Source: Sphingomonadales bacterium UBA6157 | GTDB lineage: Bacteria > Pseudomonadota > Alphaproteobacteria > Sphingomonadales > Sphingomonadaceae | Assembly: GCA_002423025.1 (NCBI GenBank) | Contig: DIUN01000026.1 | Coordinates: forward strand, 37,676-101,675 | Direction of reading: 5' to 3' | DNA: 64,000 nucleotides | Shown: positions 25,252-33,745 of the stretch, piece by piece | Position numbering within the stretch: position 1 is the stretch's first letter | Layout: every line of letters begins with the position of its first letter | Notes under the pieces: model-generated | Database searches by the model: none | What the model saw: only the letters and a program-made list of their open reading frames with translations | What the model was told of the DNA's origin: nothing | Made by a program: the position numbers and the translations under genes

Positions 25252-26562
25252 ATGTCTGACTTGTTTGGCTCCCCCGTGTCCGCACCTGCACCCAACGCTC
25301 CGCTGGCAGAGCGGCTGCGGCCGCAGAGCCTGGAAGAGGTGGTCGGGCAAGCGCATCTCACTGGGCCTGAGGGGGCCATTGGCCGCATGGTGGCCGCCGG
25401 CGCGCTTTCCAGCCTCATCCTGTGGGGCCCGCCGGGCACCGGCAAGACCAGCATCGCCCGGCTGCTTGCGGATGCTGTGGGCTTGCGTTTTGTCGGCATA
25501 TCCGCAGTTTTTTCCGGTGTGGCAGAGTTGAAATCGCTGTTTGCCGAGGCGCGGCGGGCGGCGGCAGCCGGCCAGAAGACACTGCTGTTCGTCGATGAGA
25601 TTCACCGCTTCAATCGCGCCCAGCAAGATGGCTTCCTGGGTGTGGTCGAGGACGGCACCGTGACGCTGGTCGGCGCCACCACCGAGAATCCCAGCTTCGA
25701 GCTCAACGCCGCCATTCTCAGCCGGGCGCAGGTGCTGATCGTGCGGCGCCTCGATGAGGCGGCGCTGGAGGAGCTCATCGTGCGTGCCGAGGCCGCTCTG
25801 GGCCAGGCTCTGCCCGTCACGCCGGAGGCGAGAGCGGCCCTGGTGGCCGGGGCGGATGGCGATGGGCGATTCTTGCTTGGCCAGGTTGAGCAACTGCTGG
25901 CGCTCAAGCTCTCCGAGCCGCTCGATCCTGCTGCGCTGGCGGCGCTGCTGCATCGGCGGATGGCGGTGTATGACAAGGACCGCGAGGGCCATTATGGCCT
26001 GATCTCGGCGCTCCACAAAGCGTTGCGCGGTTCCGATCCTGATGCCGCGCTTTATTATCTCGAGCGGATGCTGACAGCGGGTGAGGAGCCGCTCTACCTG
26101 CTGCGCCGGCTGGTGCGCTTCGCCAGCGAGGATATCGGCATGGCCGATTCCAATGCGCTGGCCGTGACGCTTGCGGCCAAGGACGCCTATGATTTTCTCG
26201 GCAGCCCTGAAGGCGAGCTGGCGATCGTCCATGCCTGCATCTATCTCGCGACAGCGCCCAAATCGAATGCCGCTTATGTTGCGGAAAAAGCCGCGAAAAA
26301 GGCCGCCATCGCAACGGGCTCGCTGCCGCCGCCGCCGCATATCCTCAACGCCCCGACTCGGCTGATGAAGGACCTCGGCTACGGCAAGGGCTATGCCTAT
26401 GACCATGATGCCGAGGATGGCTTTTCCGGCGCCGACTATTGGCCGGAGGGCATGACGGCGGAGCATTATTACCGCCCGTCTCCGCGCGGGCACGAGGCGC
26501 GCATCGGCGAGAGGTTGGCCGAATGGGCGCGGCGACGGGCCGCAAAGCGCGAGGGCGGGTGA
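25252..26562 (+). CDS. rarA: Replication-associated recombination protein A
   Basis: The product has 436 residues. This AAA+ ATPase related to clamp loaders (MgsA/RarA) acts at stalled replication forks. Visible are the N-terminal LAERLRPQSLEEVVGQAHL, Walker A WGPPGTGKTSIARLLA, Walker B FVDEIHRFNRAQQD, sensor 1 LVGATTENPSF and the C-terminal helical domain with YDKDREGHYGLISALHK and YLERML. The start is MSDLFG at 25252; the frame continues upstream but without a credible start. The next gene overlaps its stop (GTGA). Confidence 0.96.
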   Translation: MSDLFGSPVSAPAPNAPLAERLRPQSLEEVVGQAHLTGPEGAIGRMVAAGALSSLILWGPPGTGKTSIARLLADAVGLRFVGISAVFSGVAELKSLFAEARRAAAAGQKTLLFVDEIHRFNRAQQDGFLGVVEDGTVTLVGATTENPSFELNAAILSRAQVLIVRRLDEAALEELIVRAEAALGQALPVTPEARAALVAGADGDGRFLLGQVEQLLALKLSEPLDPAALAALLHRRMAVYDKDREGHYGLISALHKALRGSDPDAALYYLERMLTAGEEPLYLLRRLVRFASEDIGMADSNALAVTLAAKDAYDFLGSPEGELAIVHACIYLATAPKSNAAYVAEKAAKKAAIATGSLPPPPHILNAPTRLMKDLGYGKGYAYDHDAEDGFSGADYWPEGMTAEHYYRPSPRGHEARIGERLAEWARRRAAKREGG

Positions 26563-27374
26563 GGTTCACGCGCTTTGTCGGCATCGATTGGTCGGGCGCT
26601 ATCGGCAGCCGGCACCCCTCCGTGCAGGTGGCGCTGTGTGAGGCCGGCAGCGAGGCGCCGCAGCTGGTGCTGCCCGTTGGCGGCGTATGGTCCCGCAGCG
26701 GGGTGCTGGAGTGGCTTGGCGGCCTCTCCGGTGACGTCCTGGTCGGCATGGACGCCGGGTTCGGCTTTGCCGCTGTCCCGGGGTTCCTCGCGCCGGCACG
26801 CGAGCTTTGGGCTGAAGTCGAGGCGCTTGCGGCGGGGGATGCCGATCTGGGTGGCCATGGCTTCATCGCGCATCGGCGGGAGGCGTTCTGGATGGGGCTG
26901 GCAGATGGGCCGCGGCACCTGCGGGCGCACCTGCGGGTAACGGAGCGTGTGTATGCCGCCAGCGGGCTGGGCACCCCCACGTCCAACTTCGTGCTGCTGG
27001 GCGCCGCGCAGGTCGGCAAGGCCTCGCTGAGCGCCATGCGGCTGCTGCACCGCCTTGGCTGGCCGGTATGGCCCTTCGATCCGCTACCTGCCCATGGCCC
27101 TGTCATCACGGAGATCTATTGCCAGGCCTTTGCGCGCATGGCCGGCAACCGGGGCAAGCTGCGGGATAAGCCGGTGCTTGATGCGGCGCTGCGCCACTTC
27201 GGCTCGGCGGCGCTGCCGGAGGGGTTTCCGGCGCAGTTTCCCGATCATGTCGGCGATGCGCTGGTAACGGCGGCCGGCCTGCGCGCCACCGCCGGGCAGC
27301 CGCACTGGTGGGCGCCGGAAGCCATGACGGCGGGCATCGCGAACGTCGAGGGCTGGACCTTCGGCGTCACCTGA
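26559..27374 (+). CDS. Predicted RNase H-fold protein (DUF429-like)
   Basis: The product has 271 residues from a GTG overlapping the rarA stop. It opens FVGIDWSGAIGSRHPSVQVAL, a typical first strand and acidic residue of the RNase H fold, with later MDAGFGFAAVP and PDHVGDALVTAAGLRA that could supply further acidic residues. It resembles DUF429-type predicted nucleases. The coupling to rarA hints at a DNA-metabolism role, but no activity can be assigned. An ATG at 26439 is inside rarA and is not used. Confidence 0.72.
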   Translation: MRFTRFVGIDWSGAIGSRHPSVQVALCEAGSEAPQLVLPVGGVWSRSGVLEWLGGLSGDVLVGMDAGFGFAAVPGFLAPARELWAEVEALAAGDADLGGHGFIAHRREAFWMGLADGPRHLRAHLRVTERVYAASGLGTPTSNFVLLGAAQVGKASLSAMRLLHRLGWPVWPFDPLPAHGPVITEIYCQAFARMAGNRGKLRDKPVLDAALRHFGSAALPEGFPAQFPDHVGDALVTAAGLRATAGQPHWWAPEAMTAGIANVEGWTFGVT

Positions 27375-27434
27375 GCCGCGGCCCGTTGCAGTGCTGATTT
27401 GGCCGATGGCCGATGCTGCGCTACAGGGGCGGCA

Positions 27435-27824
27435 ATGCCGACGTTCGTTTCCGTTCCCCCGTTGCTGCTGGTTGCCCTTGGTGGCGGCCTTGGCGCGTGC
27501 CTGCGCTACCTTGTGGGCGTGTGGACGTTCCGCAATCTCGGCCCCGGCCTGCCGTTCGCCACTTGGGGTGTCAATATCCTCGGTGGGCTGGCGATGGGGC
27601 TGCTGGCCGGCTGGCTGGCGCGGGTCGACGAAGGCAGCGAAGGCTTGCGCCTGCTGCTCGGCGTGGGCGTGCTCGGCGGTTTCACGACCTTTTCGGCGTT
27701 CAGCCTTGAGCTTTTCAACATGATCAATCGCGGTGAAATCGGTCTGGCGGCGGCTTATGCTGTCTCATCCGTGGCGGGCAGCGTGCTCGCCGTGTTCACC
27801 GGCGTGGCAATATCGAGACTTTAA
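27435..27824 (+). CDS. crcB: Fluoride ion channel
   Basis: The product has 129 residues and four membrane segments. The Fluc/CrcB motifs GGGLGACLRYLVG, FATWGVNILGGLAMG and GVGVLGGFTTFSAFSLE are intact; the last includes the phenylalanine/serine region lining the fluoride path. It works as a dual-topology dimer in the inner membrane. No credible fluoride riboswitch is seen in the 60-bp leader. The pseudouridine synthase gene starts one base after its stop. Confidence 0.95.
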   Translation: MPTFVSVPPLLLVALGGGLGACLRYLVGVWTFRNLGPGLPFATWGVNILGGLAMGLLAGWLARVDEGSEGLRLLLGVGVLGGFTTFSAFSLELFNMINRGEIGLAAAYAVSSVAGSVLAVFTGVAISRL

Positions 27825-27825
27825 G

Positions 27826-28887
27826 ATGCCGACAGCGGTAATTTCCGAAGACGACGACGGCATCCGGCTTGATCGCTGGTTCAAGCGTCATGTGCCCGAC
27901 AGCAGCTTCAACATCGTCTCGCGCTGGGCGCGTACCGGCGCGGTGCGGCTCGATGGCGCCAAGGCCGGGCCGGGAGACAGGATTGCCGCCGGGCAGACGC
28001 TGGTCTGGCCCGAGCTGGTGCCGGTGGTGGCGCAGGCCCGGCCGGAAGTGCGTGAGCGCGAGCACCTCAGCGAGGCGCAGATCGAGTACATCCAGTCGAT
28101 GGTCATCTACAAGGATGCCCACGCCATCGTCATCAACAAGCCGCCCGGGCTGGCGACTCAGGGCGGCACCGGCACGCTCACCCACGTCGATGGCTTGCTT
28201 GATGCGCTGCAGTTCGAGATGACCAGCCGCCCCAAGCTGGTGCATCGGCTGGACAAGGACACGTCCGGCGTCTTGCTGCTGGCGCGCACGGCGCGAGCGG
28301 CGGCGTTCTTTGCCAAGTCCTTCTCCTCGCGTGAGGCAAAGAAGACCTATTGGGCGCTGACCGTGGGCGTGCCGAAGGTTGCGGCCGGCGAGATCGACGC
28401 GCCGCTGGCCAAGCAGCCCGGCACCGGCGGCGAGAAGATGCACGTCGATACCGAGGAAGGCCTGAAGGCCAAGACGCGCTACCGGGTGCTTGAGCGTGCT
28501 GCGGGCCGCGCCGCCTGGGTGGAATTTTCACCGCTCACCGGCCGTACCCACCAGATCCGCGTTCATGCCGCTGCCATTGGCCACGCCATTGTCGGTGATG
28601 CCAAATATGGCGGAAAAGAAGCATTTTTGACCGGCGGGATCAGCCGCAAGCTGCACCTGCACGCCCGGCGGCTGGTGATCGACGCGCCCGATGGCGGCAC
28701 GCTCGACATAACGGCCGAGCTGCCATTGCACATGTCTGAAAGCTTCGAGATGCTGGGTTTCGATCCTGAGTTGGGCGTGCCGCTGGTGGAAGTCCAGAAG
28801 TTCGACACGCCCAAGCCAAAGTCCCGCCGGCTTTCGTCTGCCACCAGCGGCAACCGCCGCGGCGAGCGGCGCTCCCGCGGCAATTGA
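27826..28887 (+). CDS. RluC/RluD-type 23S rRNA pseudouridine synthase
   Basis: The product has 353 residues. An N-terminal S4 RNA-binding domain (IRLDRWFKRHVPDSSFNIVSRW) is followed by the catalytic domain with HRLDKDTSGVLLLAR (catalytic Asp), SREAKKTYWAL, and PLTGRTHQIRVHAAAIGHAIVGDAKYG. The C-terminus is basic and disordered (RRGERRSRGN). It isomerises uridines in 23S rRNA. An upstream extension of the frame lies inside crcB and is not used. The closest paralogue is RluC by layout, but target sites cannot be read. Confidence 0.93.
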   Translation: MPTAVISEDDDGIRLDRWFKRHVPDSSFNIVSRWARTGAVRLDGAKAGPGDRIAAGQTLVWPELVPVVAQARPEVREREHLSEAQIEYIQSMVIYKDAHAIVINKPPGLATQGGTGTLTHVDGLLDALQFEMTSRPKLVHRLDKDTSGVLLLARTARAAAFFAKSFSSREAKKTYWALTVGVPKVAAGEIDAPLAKQPGTGGEKMHVDTEEGLKAKTRYRVLERAAGRAAWVEFSPLTGRTHQIRVHAAAIGHAIVGDAKYGGKEAFLTGGISRKLHLHARRLVIDAPDGGTLDITAELPLHMSESFEMLGFDPELGVPLVEVQKFDTPKPKSRRLSSATSGNRRGERRSRGN

Positions 28888-28893
28888 GGGTGG

Positions 28894-29136
28894 TCAGCCC
28901 TCGCTGACGTCGGCAATCGGCCTGTCGCCACCCTTTGCAACTTCCTCGTGCCAATTGCCTTCGGCGTCCTGCCAGCTGATCGGCACGGTCTCACCGCCGA
29001 TCTGCTGTTCGGCGGCGGCGCGGCGGGCGGCCTTCATGGCGTCGGCGTGGCTGGCGAAGGTCTCGGCGAAGACATCGCCAAGCTTGTAGGTCCAGCCGCC
29101 ATCATGCTCGACGATCTTGTAGTGGATGCGGTCCAT
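28894..29136 (-). CDS. DUF2188 domain protein
   Basis: The product has 80 residues. A compact small domain with YKIVEHDGGWTYKLGDVFAETFASHADAMKAARRAAAEQQ matches the DUF2188 pattern (a short beta-beta-alpha unit also used in stress proteins). The tail GNWHEEVAKGGDRPIADVSEG is acidic. Function is unknown. It lies upstream of and close to the DJ-1-family gene's 3' side on the same strand, separated by 22 bp. Confidence 0.8.
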   Translation of the reverse strand: MDRIHYKIVEHDGGWTYKLGDVFAETFASHADAMKAARRAAAEQQIGGETVPISWQDAEGNWHEEVAKGGDRPIADVSEG

Positions 29137-29158
29137 GATCGTTCTCCTGTTGAAGGGC

Positions 29159-29836
29159 TCAGGCCAGGCATTCTAGCAGCTGCGTGGCGGCTGCGGCAGA
29201 TGAGGCCGGGTTCTGGCCGGTGATCAACAGGCCATCACGAACGACATGCACGGCCCAATCGTCCGCCTTGGAATAGTGGCCGCCCTTGGCCTTGAGCATC
29301 TCCTCGACGAGGAAGGGCACCACATCCGTCAGGCCAACCGCGGCCTCCTCAGAGTTGGTGAAGCCGGTGACGCTCTTGCCGTTGACGATCGGCTCGCCAG
29401 AGGGGGCGCGGACATCGCGCAACACGCCGGGAGCGTGGCAGACTGCAGCCACGGGCTTGCCGGCGGCGAAGGCGGCTTCGATGAGCGCTATCGATGCCGG
29501 GTCGGCTGCAAGATCCCAGAGGGGGCCATGGCCGCCCGGATAAAAGACCGCATCGAAATTGGCGATATTCATCTCGGCGAGCTTGTGGGTGCTGGCAAGG
29601 GCTGCGAGCGCGGCAGGGTCGGCGTTGAAGCGCGTTGTGGCTGCCGTCAGGGCATCGGGCGCGCTGCTGGCGGGATCGAGCGGTGGCTGGCCACCCTTGG
29701 GGGAGGCGAGGGTCAGTTGCGCGCCGGCGTCCTGGAAGACGAAATAGGGCGCAGCGAGTTCTTCGAGCCAGAAGCCGGTTTTCTTGCCCGTGTTGCCGAG
29801 CTGATCATGGGACGTCAGGACGATGAGGATCTTCAT
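29159..29836 (-). CDS. DJ-1/PfpI-family protein (Hsp31-like glyoxalase III or deglycase)
   Basis: The product has 225 residues from MKILIVLTS. The glutamine-amidotransferase-like fold is shown by KTGFWLEELAAPY (conserved Glu), FYPGGHGPLWDLAAD and the nucleophile elbow AAVCHAPGVL with its Cys. Such proteins convert methylglyoxal to lactate or act as chaperones. It is cytosolic. ATG at 29860 would add eight residues. Its stop is 22 bp before the DUF2188 start. Confidence 0.87.
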   Translation of the reverse strand: MKILIVLTSHDQLGNTGKKTGFWLEELAAPYFVFQDAGAQLTLASPKGGQPPLDPASSAPDALTAATTRFNADPAALAALASTHKLAEMNIANFDAVFYPGGHGPLWDLAADPASIALIEAAFAAGKPVAAVCHAPGVLRDVRAPSGEPIVNGKSVTGFTNSEEAAVGLTDVVPFLVEEMLKAKGGHYSKADDWAVHVVRDGLLITGQNPASSAAAATQLLECLA

Positions 29837-29895
29837 TGTGGCGCTTTCTGATGGGAACATGCTGGAGCAACGCCGCCAACGCCTTGAAGTTCCGG

Positions 29896-31476
29896 TCAGA
29901 TGGCCAGCTTGAACAGGCTTTCGAGGCTGTCTGCCTCATGCGCCGGCTTGTCGGTGCGCAGGCGGCTGATGCGCGGGAAGCGCATGGCGAGGCCGGATTT
30001 GTGGCGCTTGCTGGCGTGGACAGAATCAAAGGCGACCTCGACCACGAAGGACTTTTCCACCTCGCGCACCGGGCCGAAGCGGGCGGTGGTATGGGTGCGC
30101 ACCCATTTGTCGAGCACCGCCAGTTCGGCATCGGTGAAGCCGGAATAAGCCTTGCCGACGGGGAGGAGCTCGCCTGCGGCGTTCCAGCAGCCGAAGGTAT
30201 AATCGCTGTAGAGGCTGCTGCGCTTGCCATGGCCGCGCTGGGCATACATCAGTACGCAATCGGCGGTGAGGGCGGCGCGCTTCCATTTGAACCACAGGCC
30301 GGTGCGGCGGCCGGGCACATAGGCGCTGTCCCGCCGCTTGAGCATCAGGCCTTCGATGGCCGCATCGCGGGCGCCATCGCGCAGGGCTTGCAGCGCGGCA
30401 AAATCCGGGGCTTCGACCAGCGTGCTGATATCGAAGCGGCTGGCATCGAGACTGGGAACCAGGGCTTCCAGAGCCGCACGGCGCGCCGTCCAGGGCTGGC
30501 CGCGCAGGTCTTCCCCGCCCAGCGTCAGGATATCGTAGAGCCTTGTGAAGGCGGGATATTCGGCCTGATGCTTGGCCGACGGCGCCTTGCGGCCCAGCCG
30601 TTGCTGCAGGGCGTTGAAGCTGGCCGCTTCGCCGCCTTGCGCGGTGCCGCGCACCAGCAGTTCGCCATCCAGCGTGGCATGGGTGCTGAAGGCGGCGGCG
30701 ACATCGGGGAAGCTGCCCGTAATGTCATCCCCGGTGCGGCTGTAGAGCCGTGTCTGGCCCGCGACATGGGTGATCTGGACGCGGATTCCGTCCCACTTCC
30801 ACTCGGCGGCATAATCGGCAAGGTCGAGACCTTCGGCTTCGAGCGGGTGGGCCAGCATGAAGGGGCGGAACACCGGCAAATTGCCCTGCTCCGGCTGCGG
30901 CCCGCGCCCCTCGGCCCAGGCGAACAGCGCCTCATAGGGCGGGGCAAGGCCATGCCAGACCTCCTCCACCGCTTCCACATCGAGCGTAAAGGCTTGCGCC
31001 AGCGCGGTTTTTGCCAGCCGCGCCGAGACGCCGATGCGCAGCGCACCGGTAGCGAGCTTGATGAGGGCATAGCGGCCCTGCGGCGCCAGGCTGTCCATGA
31101 GCGCCGTAAAGGCGGCGCCGGCTTCGGCGCGGGGCAGGCCGGACAGGCGCTGGACGACGGCATCAAGGCTGGGTGGGGGCGTTTTATCCGGTCGTTCGCC
31201 CGGCGCATCGGGCCAGAGCAGCGAGACGGTTTCGGCCATGTCCCCCACAAAATCATGGCTGAGGGCGAACAGCACCGGGTCGGTCCGCTCCGAGATCAGG
31301 CTGCGGATGAGGCTGGGCTGGATGGCCTTGAGGTTGAGGCCGCCAGTGAGGGCGGCGAGTGCCCAGCCGCGATCAGGATCGGGCGTGGCGCGCAGATAAT
31401 CACCGATCAGGCGCAGCTTGGCGTTGCGCGATCCGGTGTAGAGCAGCGCATCGAGCAGGGCGGCGAAGGCGTGCAT
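29896..31476 (-). CDS. ATP-dependent DNA ligase (cisplatin damage-response type)
   Basis: The product has 526 residues. It has an N-terminal DNA-binding domain (1-200), a nucleotidyltransferase domain with motif I AEWKWDGIRVQ (adenylated Lys), TLDGELL, FDISTLVE, LKRRDSAYVPGR and KWKRAALTADCVLMYAQ, and an OB-fold ending in DSVHASKRHKSGLAMRFPRI. It matches the ligase family found with an exonuclease, a helicase and an endonuclease in damage-response clusters. None of those partners is adjacent here. It joins nicks with ATP. Confidence 0.93.
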   Translation of the reverse strand: MHAFAALLDALLYTGSRNAKLRLIGDYLRATPDPDRGWALAALTGGLNLKAIQPSLIRSLISERTDPVLFALSHDFVGDMAETVSLLWPDAPGERPDKTPPPSLDAVVQRLSGLPRAEAGAAFTALMDSLAPQGRYALIKLATGALRIGVSARLAKTALAQAFTLDVEAVEEVWHGLAPPYEALFAWAEGRGPQPEQGNLPVFRPFMLAHPLEAEGLDLADYAAEWKWDGIRVQITHVAGQTRLYSRTGDDITGSFPDVAAAFSTHATLDGELLVRGTAQGGEAASFNALQQRLGRKAPSAKHQAEYPAFTRLYDILTLGGEDLRGQPWTARRAALEALVPSLDASRFDISTLVEAPDFAALQALRDGARDAAIEGLMLKRRDSAYVPGRRTGLWFKWKRAALTADCVLMYAQRGHGKRSSLYSDYTFGCWNAAGELLPVGKAYSGFTDAELAVLDKWVRTHTTARFGPVREVEKSFVVEVAFDSVHASKRHKSGLAMRFPRISRLRTDKPAHEADSLESLFKLAI

Positions 31477-31574
31477 GGTGCTGCTTCATAGCAGCGCCAG
31501 GGCACGTAGCCATAGTCCGCATGAACTGCTATGCACTTGTGTCACAGGGAAGAAATCAGGAATTACCGCCAACG

Positions 31575-32279
31575 ATGCGGATGCGTGAACTTGAAAAGGC
31601 CAGCGGCGTGGGTCGGGAAACGATCCGCTACTATATCCGTGAGGGCCTGCTCCCCGAGCCGGACCGGGTGAGCCGAAATTCGGCCTTTTACAGCGATGAG
31701 CATGTCACGCGGCTGCGCGCCATCAAGCGGCTGCAGGAGGAGCGCTTCCTGCCGCTGGCGGTGATCCGCTCGCTGCTGGAGGCCGAGGACGGCTCGCGCT
31801 GGCTGGCGCCCGAGGCGTTTCCGATGCTCGATGCGATGCTGGCGGCGCGGCTGGAGCCGGCCTGTCATGGCACCGGCGGCTCCGTTGCTGACGTGGCCAA
31901 GCGGCTCGATTTTGATATCCCGATGATCGAGGAGCATGTCCGGACCGGCATGATCGTGCTGGACGCTGATGGAAAAATCTCGGCGCGTGATGCGGAAATC
32001 CTGAAGATTCTCAGGGATATGGGTGAGATTGGCTTCACCGAGGAGCTGGGTTTTGTCAGCGAGCAGCTGCGCTTTTACCTGGATTTCGTGGAGTGGGTGA
32101 CAGCGCAGGAAATGCGGCTGTTCTTCGATCGTACGGCCGGGCAGGTCGGCGAGGCGCGGGCGCTGGACATGGCCGAGCGCGGCGTTTCCCTGGTCAACGA
32201 GTTGCTCTCGCAGCTCCGCACCCGGGCGCTGCTGCGCAAGCTGGGTGAGCGCCGGCGGGTGGCGAACGACAATGGTTGA
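31575..32279 (+). CDS. MerR-family transcriptional regulator
   Basis: The product has 234 residues. The N-terminal winged helix (MRELEKASGVGRETIRYYIREGLLP, then FYSDEHVTRLRAIKRLQEERFLPL) is canonical MerR. The rest (about 75-234) is helical, lacks metal-binding Cys/His groups, and contains VADVAKRLDFDIPMIEEHV, which looks like a second HTH-like or ligand-binding unit. It is divergent from the ligase gene, so it could control either the ligase or itself. The effector is unknown. Confidence 0.87.
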   Translation: MRMRELEKASGVGRETIRYYIREGLLPEPDRVSRNSAFYSDEHVTRLRAIKRLQEERFLPLAVIRSLLEAEDGSRWLAPEAFPMLDAMLAARLEPACHGTGGSVADVAKRLDFDIPMIEEHVRTGMIVLDADGKISARDAEILKILRDMGEIGFTEELGFVSEQLRFYLDFVEWVTAQEMRLFFDRTAGQVGEARALDMAERGVSLVNELLSQLRTRALLRKLGERRRVANDNG

Positions 32280-32371
32280 AGGTTTTCGGGTTTCACGAGG
32301 TTGCTGGCGAGGTGTTGCGCGGGTCGGCGCAGCCTTGCGATTGGCGACGCGCTAGCCGGGGAGGGCTGGTG

Positions 32372-32397
32372 CCCCCCGCCACTTCGGTGGCGGGGGG
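32372..32397. terminator. UUCG hairpin between the MerR and NfrA-like genes
   Basis: CCCCCCGCCAC (32372-32382) and GTGGCGGGGGG (32387-32397) form an 11-bp stem closed by the very stable TTCG tetraloop. It lies between convergent genes and could end both. No T-tract follows. Confidence 0.65.
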
Positions 32398-32479
32398 GAC
32401 CGAATTTCCGGGGCGGGGACCAGCAGCATTTCGCGTTGATAACCTATTTGGTTCATAAAGTCAAGATCGTCACCGTTGC

Positions 32480-33745
32480 TCAGAAGCCGGTGCTCAGAGT
32501 CAGGGCCGGCCCGCTGCCGGGCTCGGCGTTGCCGGCGATGCGCTGGCGATAATCTGCTGATATTTCAAGGGCCAGCCGTCCCTTGGTGAGCCGCACCGAG
32601 GCGCTTGGGCCAAGATCGAGCCGGCCAACGCTTTGCCCGCCGGCCTGTTGCAGGCTGCCCCAGACGCCGGGGCCGGCGCTGATGCTGGCGGGGCCCCAAT
32701 TCAGCAATGGTACCAAGGCCTTGCCCTGTGCTCCGATGAACAGATCACCATTGGCGATGGCGCCAGCTTCGCCATAGGCGCTGTAGCGGGCCTTGAGAGG
32801 GCCGGGGAGGGCGCCATCGCTGCCGCCGGCGAGGCGCAGTGCCCAATCATCCCGCGCCAATTCTCCAGCGGAAACAAGGCGTTCCGCGCTGATGGAGAGT
32901 TGGCGCAGGGCTTGCCAGCGCACGCCGATGGCGGCCTGGGCGGTGCGAGGGTCGGTGCGGCCCGCAGCATCGGTGCCGGCGTTGAGGCGGGCGGTGATGG
33001 CGATGGGTCGCCTGTCCAAGGGATTGAAAGTATAGGCTAAATTGCCGCCGCTCTGGCTGCCGCCAAGCACGGGGGAGGCGGCGGCGCCGAGCGGCGTGGT
33101 GCCGGCGTTGCGCAGCAGGCCATAGGCCTCGCCAGACCAGCGACGGCCCAGCGTCTTCCGTGCCGTCGCCCAGTCTTTTGCCCTCGAATCAGGGACTTGC
33201 GCCTGCGCATCGGCCGCCAGCGCGGCATCGAACAGCGTGGCAGCGCCGCGTTTGTCCTGGGCGGCGAGCCGGGCATAAGCGGCGGCGGCGAGGGCCTCCG
33301 CCGGGTTGGCGGCAGCTGCCTGAGCGGGGGATTTCGGGAGATTCCCGGTTCCGGACGGGACTGGGGCCGGCACCGGCGCGGAGACGGGCAGGCTCCAGAT
33401 GGGAGCCTGCGGGCTCGGGGCCGGCGCGCCGGCGGGCGTCGGCGGAGACGGCATGTAGATTCGGATGATTTGCGGCGGCGGGGCCGGCTGCGGCGGATAG
33501 GGCCAGGGGTAGGGCCAGGCTGCAGCGGCAGGGTCCGCAGCGGCCGGGGCAACGGCCGTCGCAACCGGCAAAGGCGCGGCTGCCGCAGCAACTGGAGCAG
33601 CCACCGATTCGGCCGCCAGCCGCGTCAGGATCGCGCTGCGGTCCTCCAGCATCGCCGGCACGCGGGCGACCATCCAGCCGATCGTGCCGGCGCCGAGCAG
33701 GGCCAGCGCCTGCACCGGGCGGCTGGTGGCGGGCATGTCTGTCAT
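32480..33745 (-). CDS. Reduced NfrA-like exporter (C-terminal barrel domain with membrane anchor)
   Basis: The product has 421 residues. It starts with one hydrophobic segment (about 12-33), then an Ala/Pro-rich linker (about 50-130) with WPYPWPYPPQPAPPP, a short TPR-like stretch (YARLAAQDKRGAATLFDAAL), and from about 220 a beta-rich domain ending DYRQRIAGNAEPGSGPALTL, similar to the C-terminal domain of NfrA, the phage N4 receptor and glycan exporter. NfrA of E. coli is about 990 residues; most of its TPR part is missing here. The ATG overlaps the stop of the glycosyltransferase (ATGA). One copy of a dispersed GC-rich repeat lies in the linker (33327-33377). Confidence 0.72.
   Translation of the reverse strand: MTDMPATSRPVQALALLGAGTIGWMVARVPAMLEDRSAILTRLAAESVAAPVAAAAAPLPVATAVAPAAADPAAAAWPYPWPYPPQPAPPPQIIRIYMPSPPTPAGAPAPSPQAPIWSLPVSAPVPAPVPSGTGNLPKSPAQAAAANPAEALAAAAYARLAAQDKRGAATLFDAALAADAQAQVPDSRAKDWATARKTLGRRWSGEAYGLLRNAGTTPLGAAASPVLGGSQSGGNLAYTFNPLDRRPIAITARLNAGTDAAGRTDPRTAQAAIGVRWQALRQLSISAERLVSAGELARDDWALRLAGGSDGALPGPLKARYSAYGEAGAIANGDLFIGAQGKALVPLLNWGPASISAGPGVWGSLQQAGGQSVGRLDLGPSASVRLTKGRLALEISADYRQRIAGNAEPGSGPALTLSTGF
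33327..33377. repeat. Dispersed GC-rich element inside the nfrA-like gene (copy A)
   Basis: Bases 33327-33354 match 60070-60097 at 25 of 28 positions (common core AGATTCCCGGTTC), and both are followed by CCGGCACCGGC after 3-12 bases. Here the element is translated on the minus strand as part of the Pro/Ala linker (SGTGNLPKSP). Confidence 0.7.

Noticed and set aside
27375..27434. Fluoride riboswitch in the crcB leader (GGCCGATGCTGCGCTAC resembles one end of the motif)
   Set aside because: The matching 5' pairing elements and the conserved pseudoknot bases are missing and the leader is only about 60 bases long.
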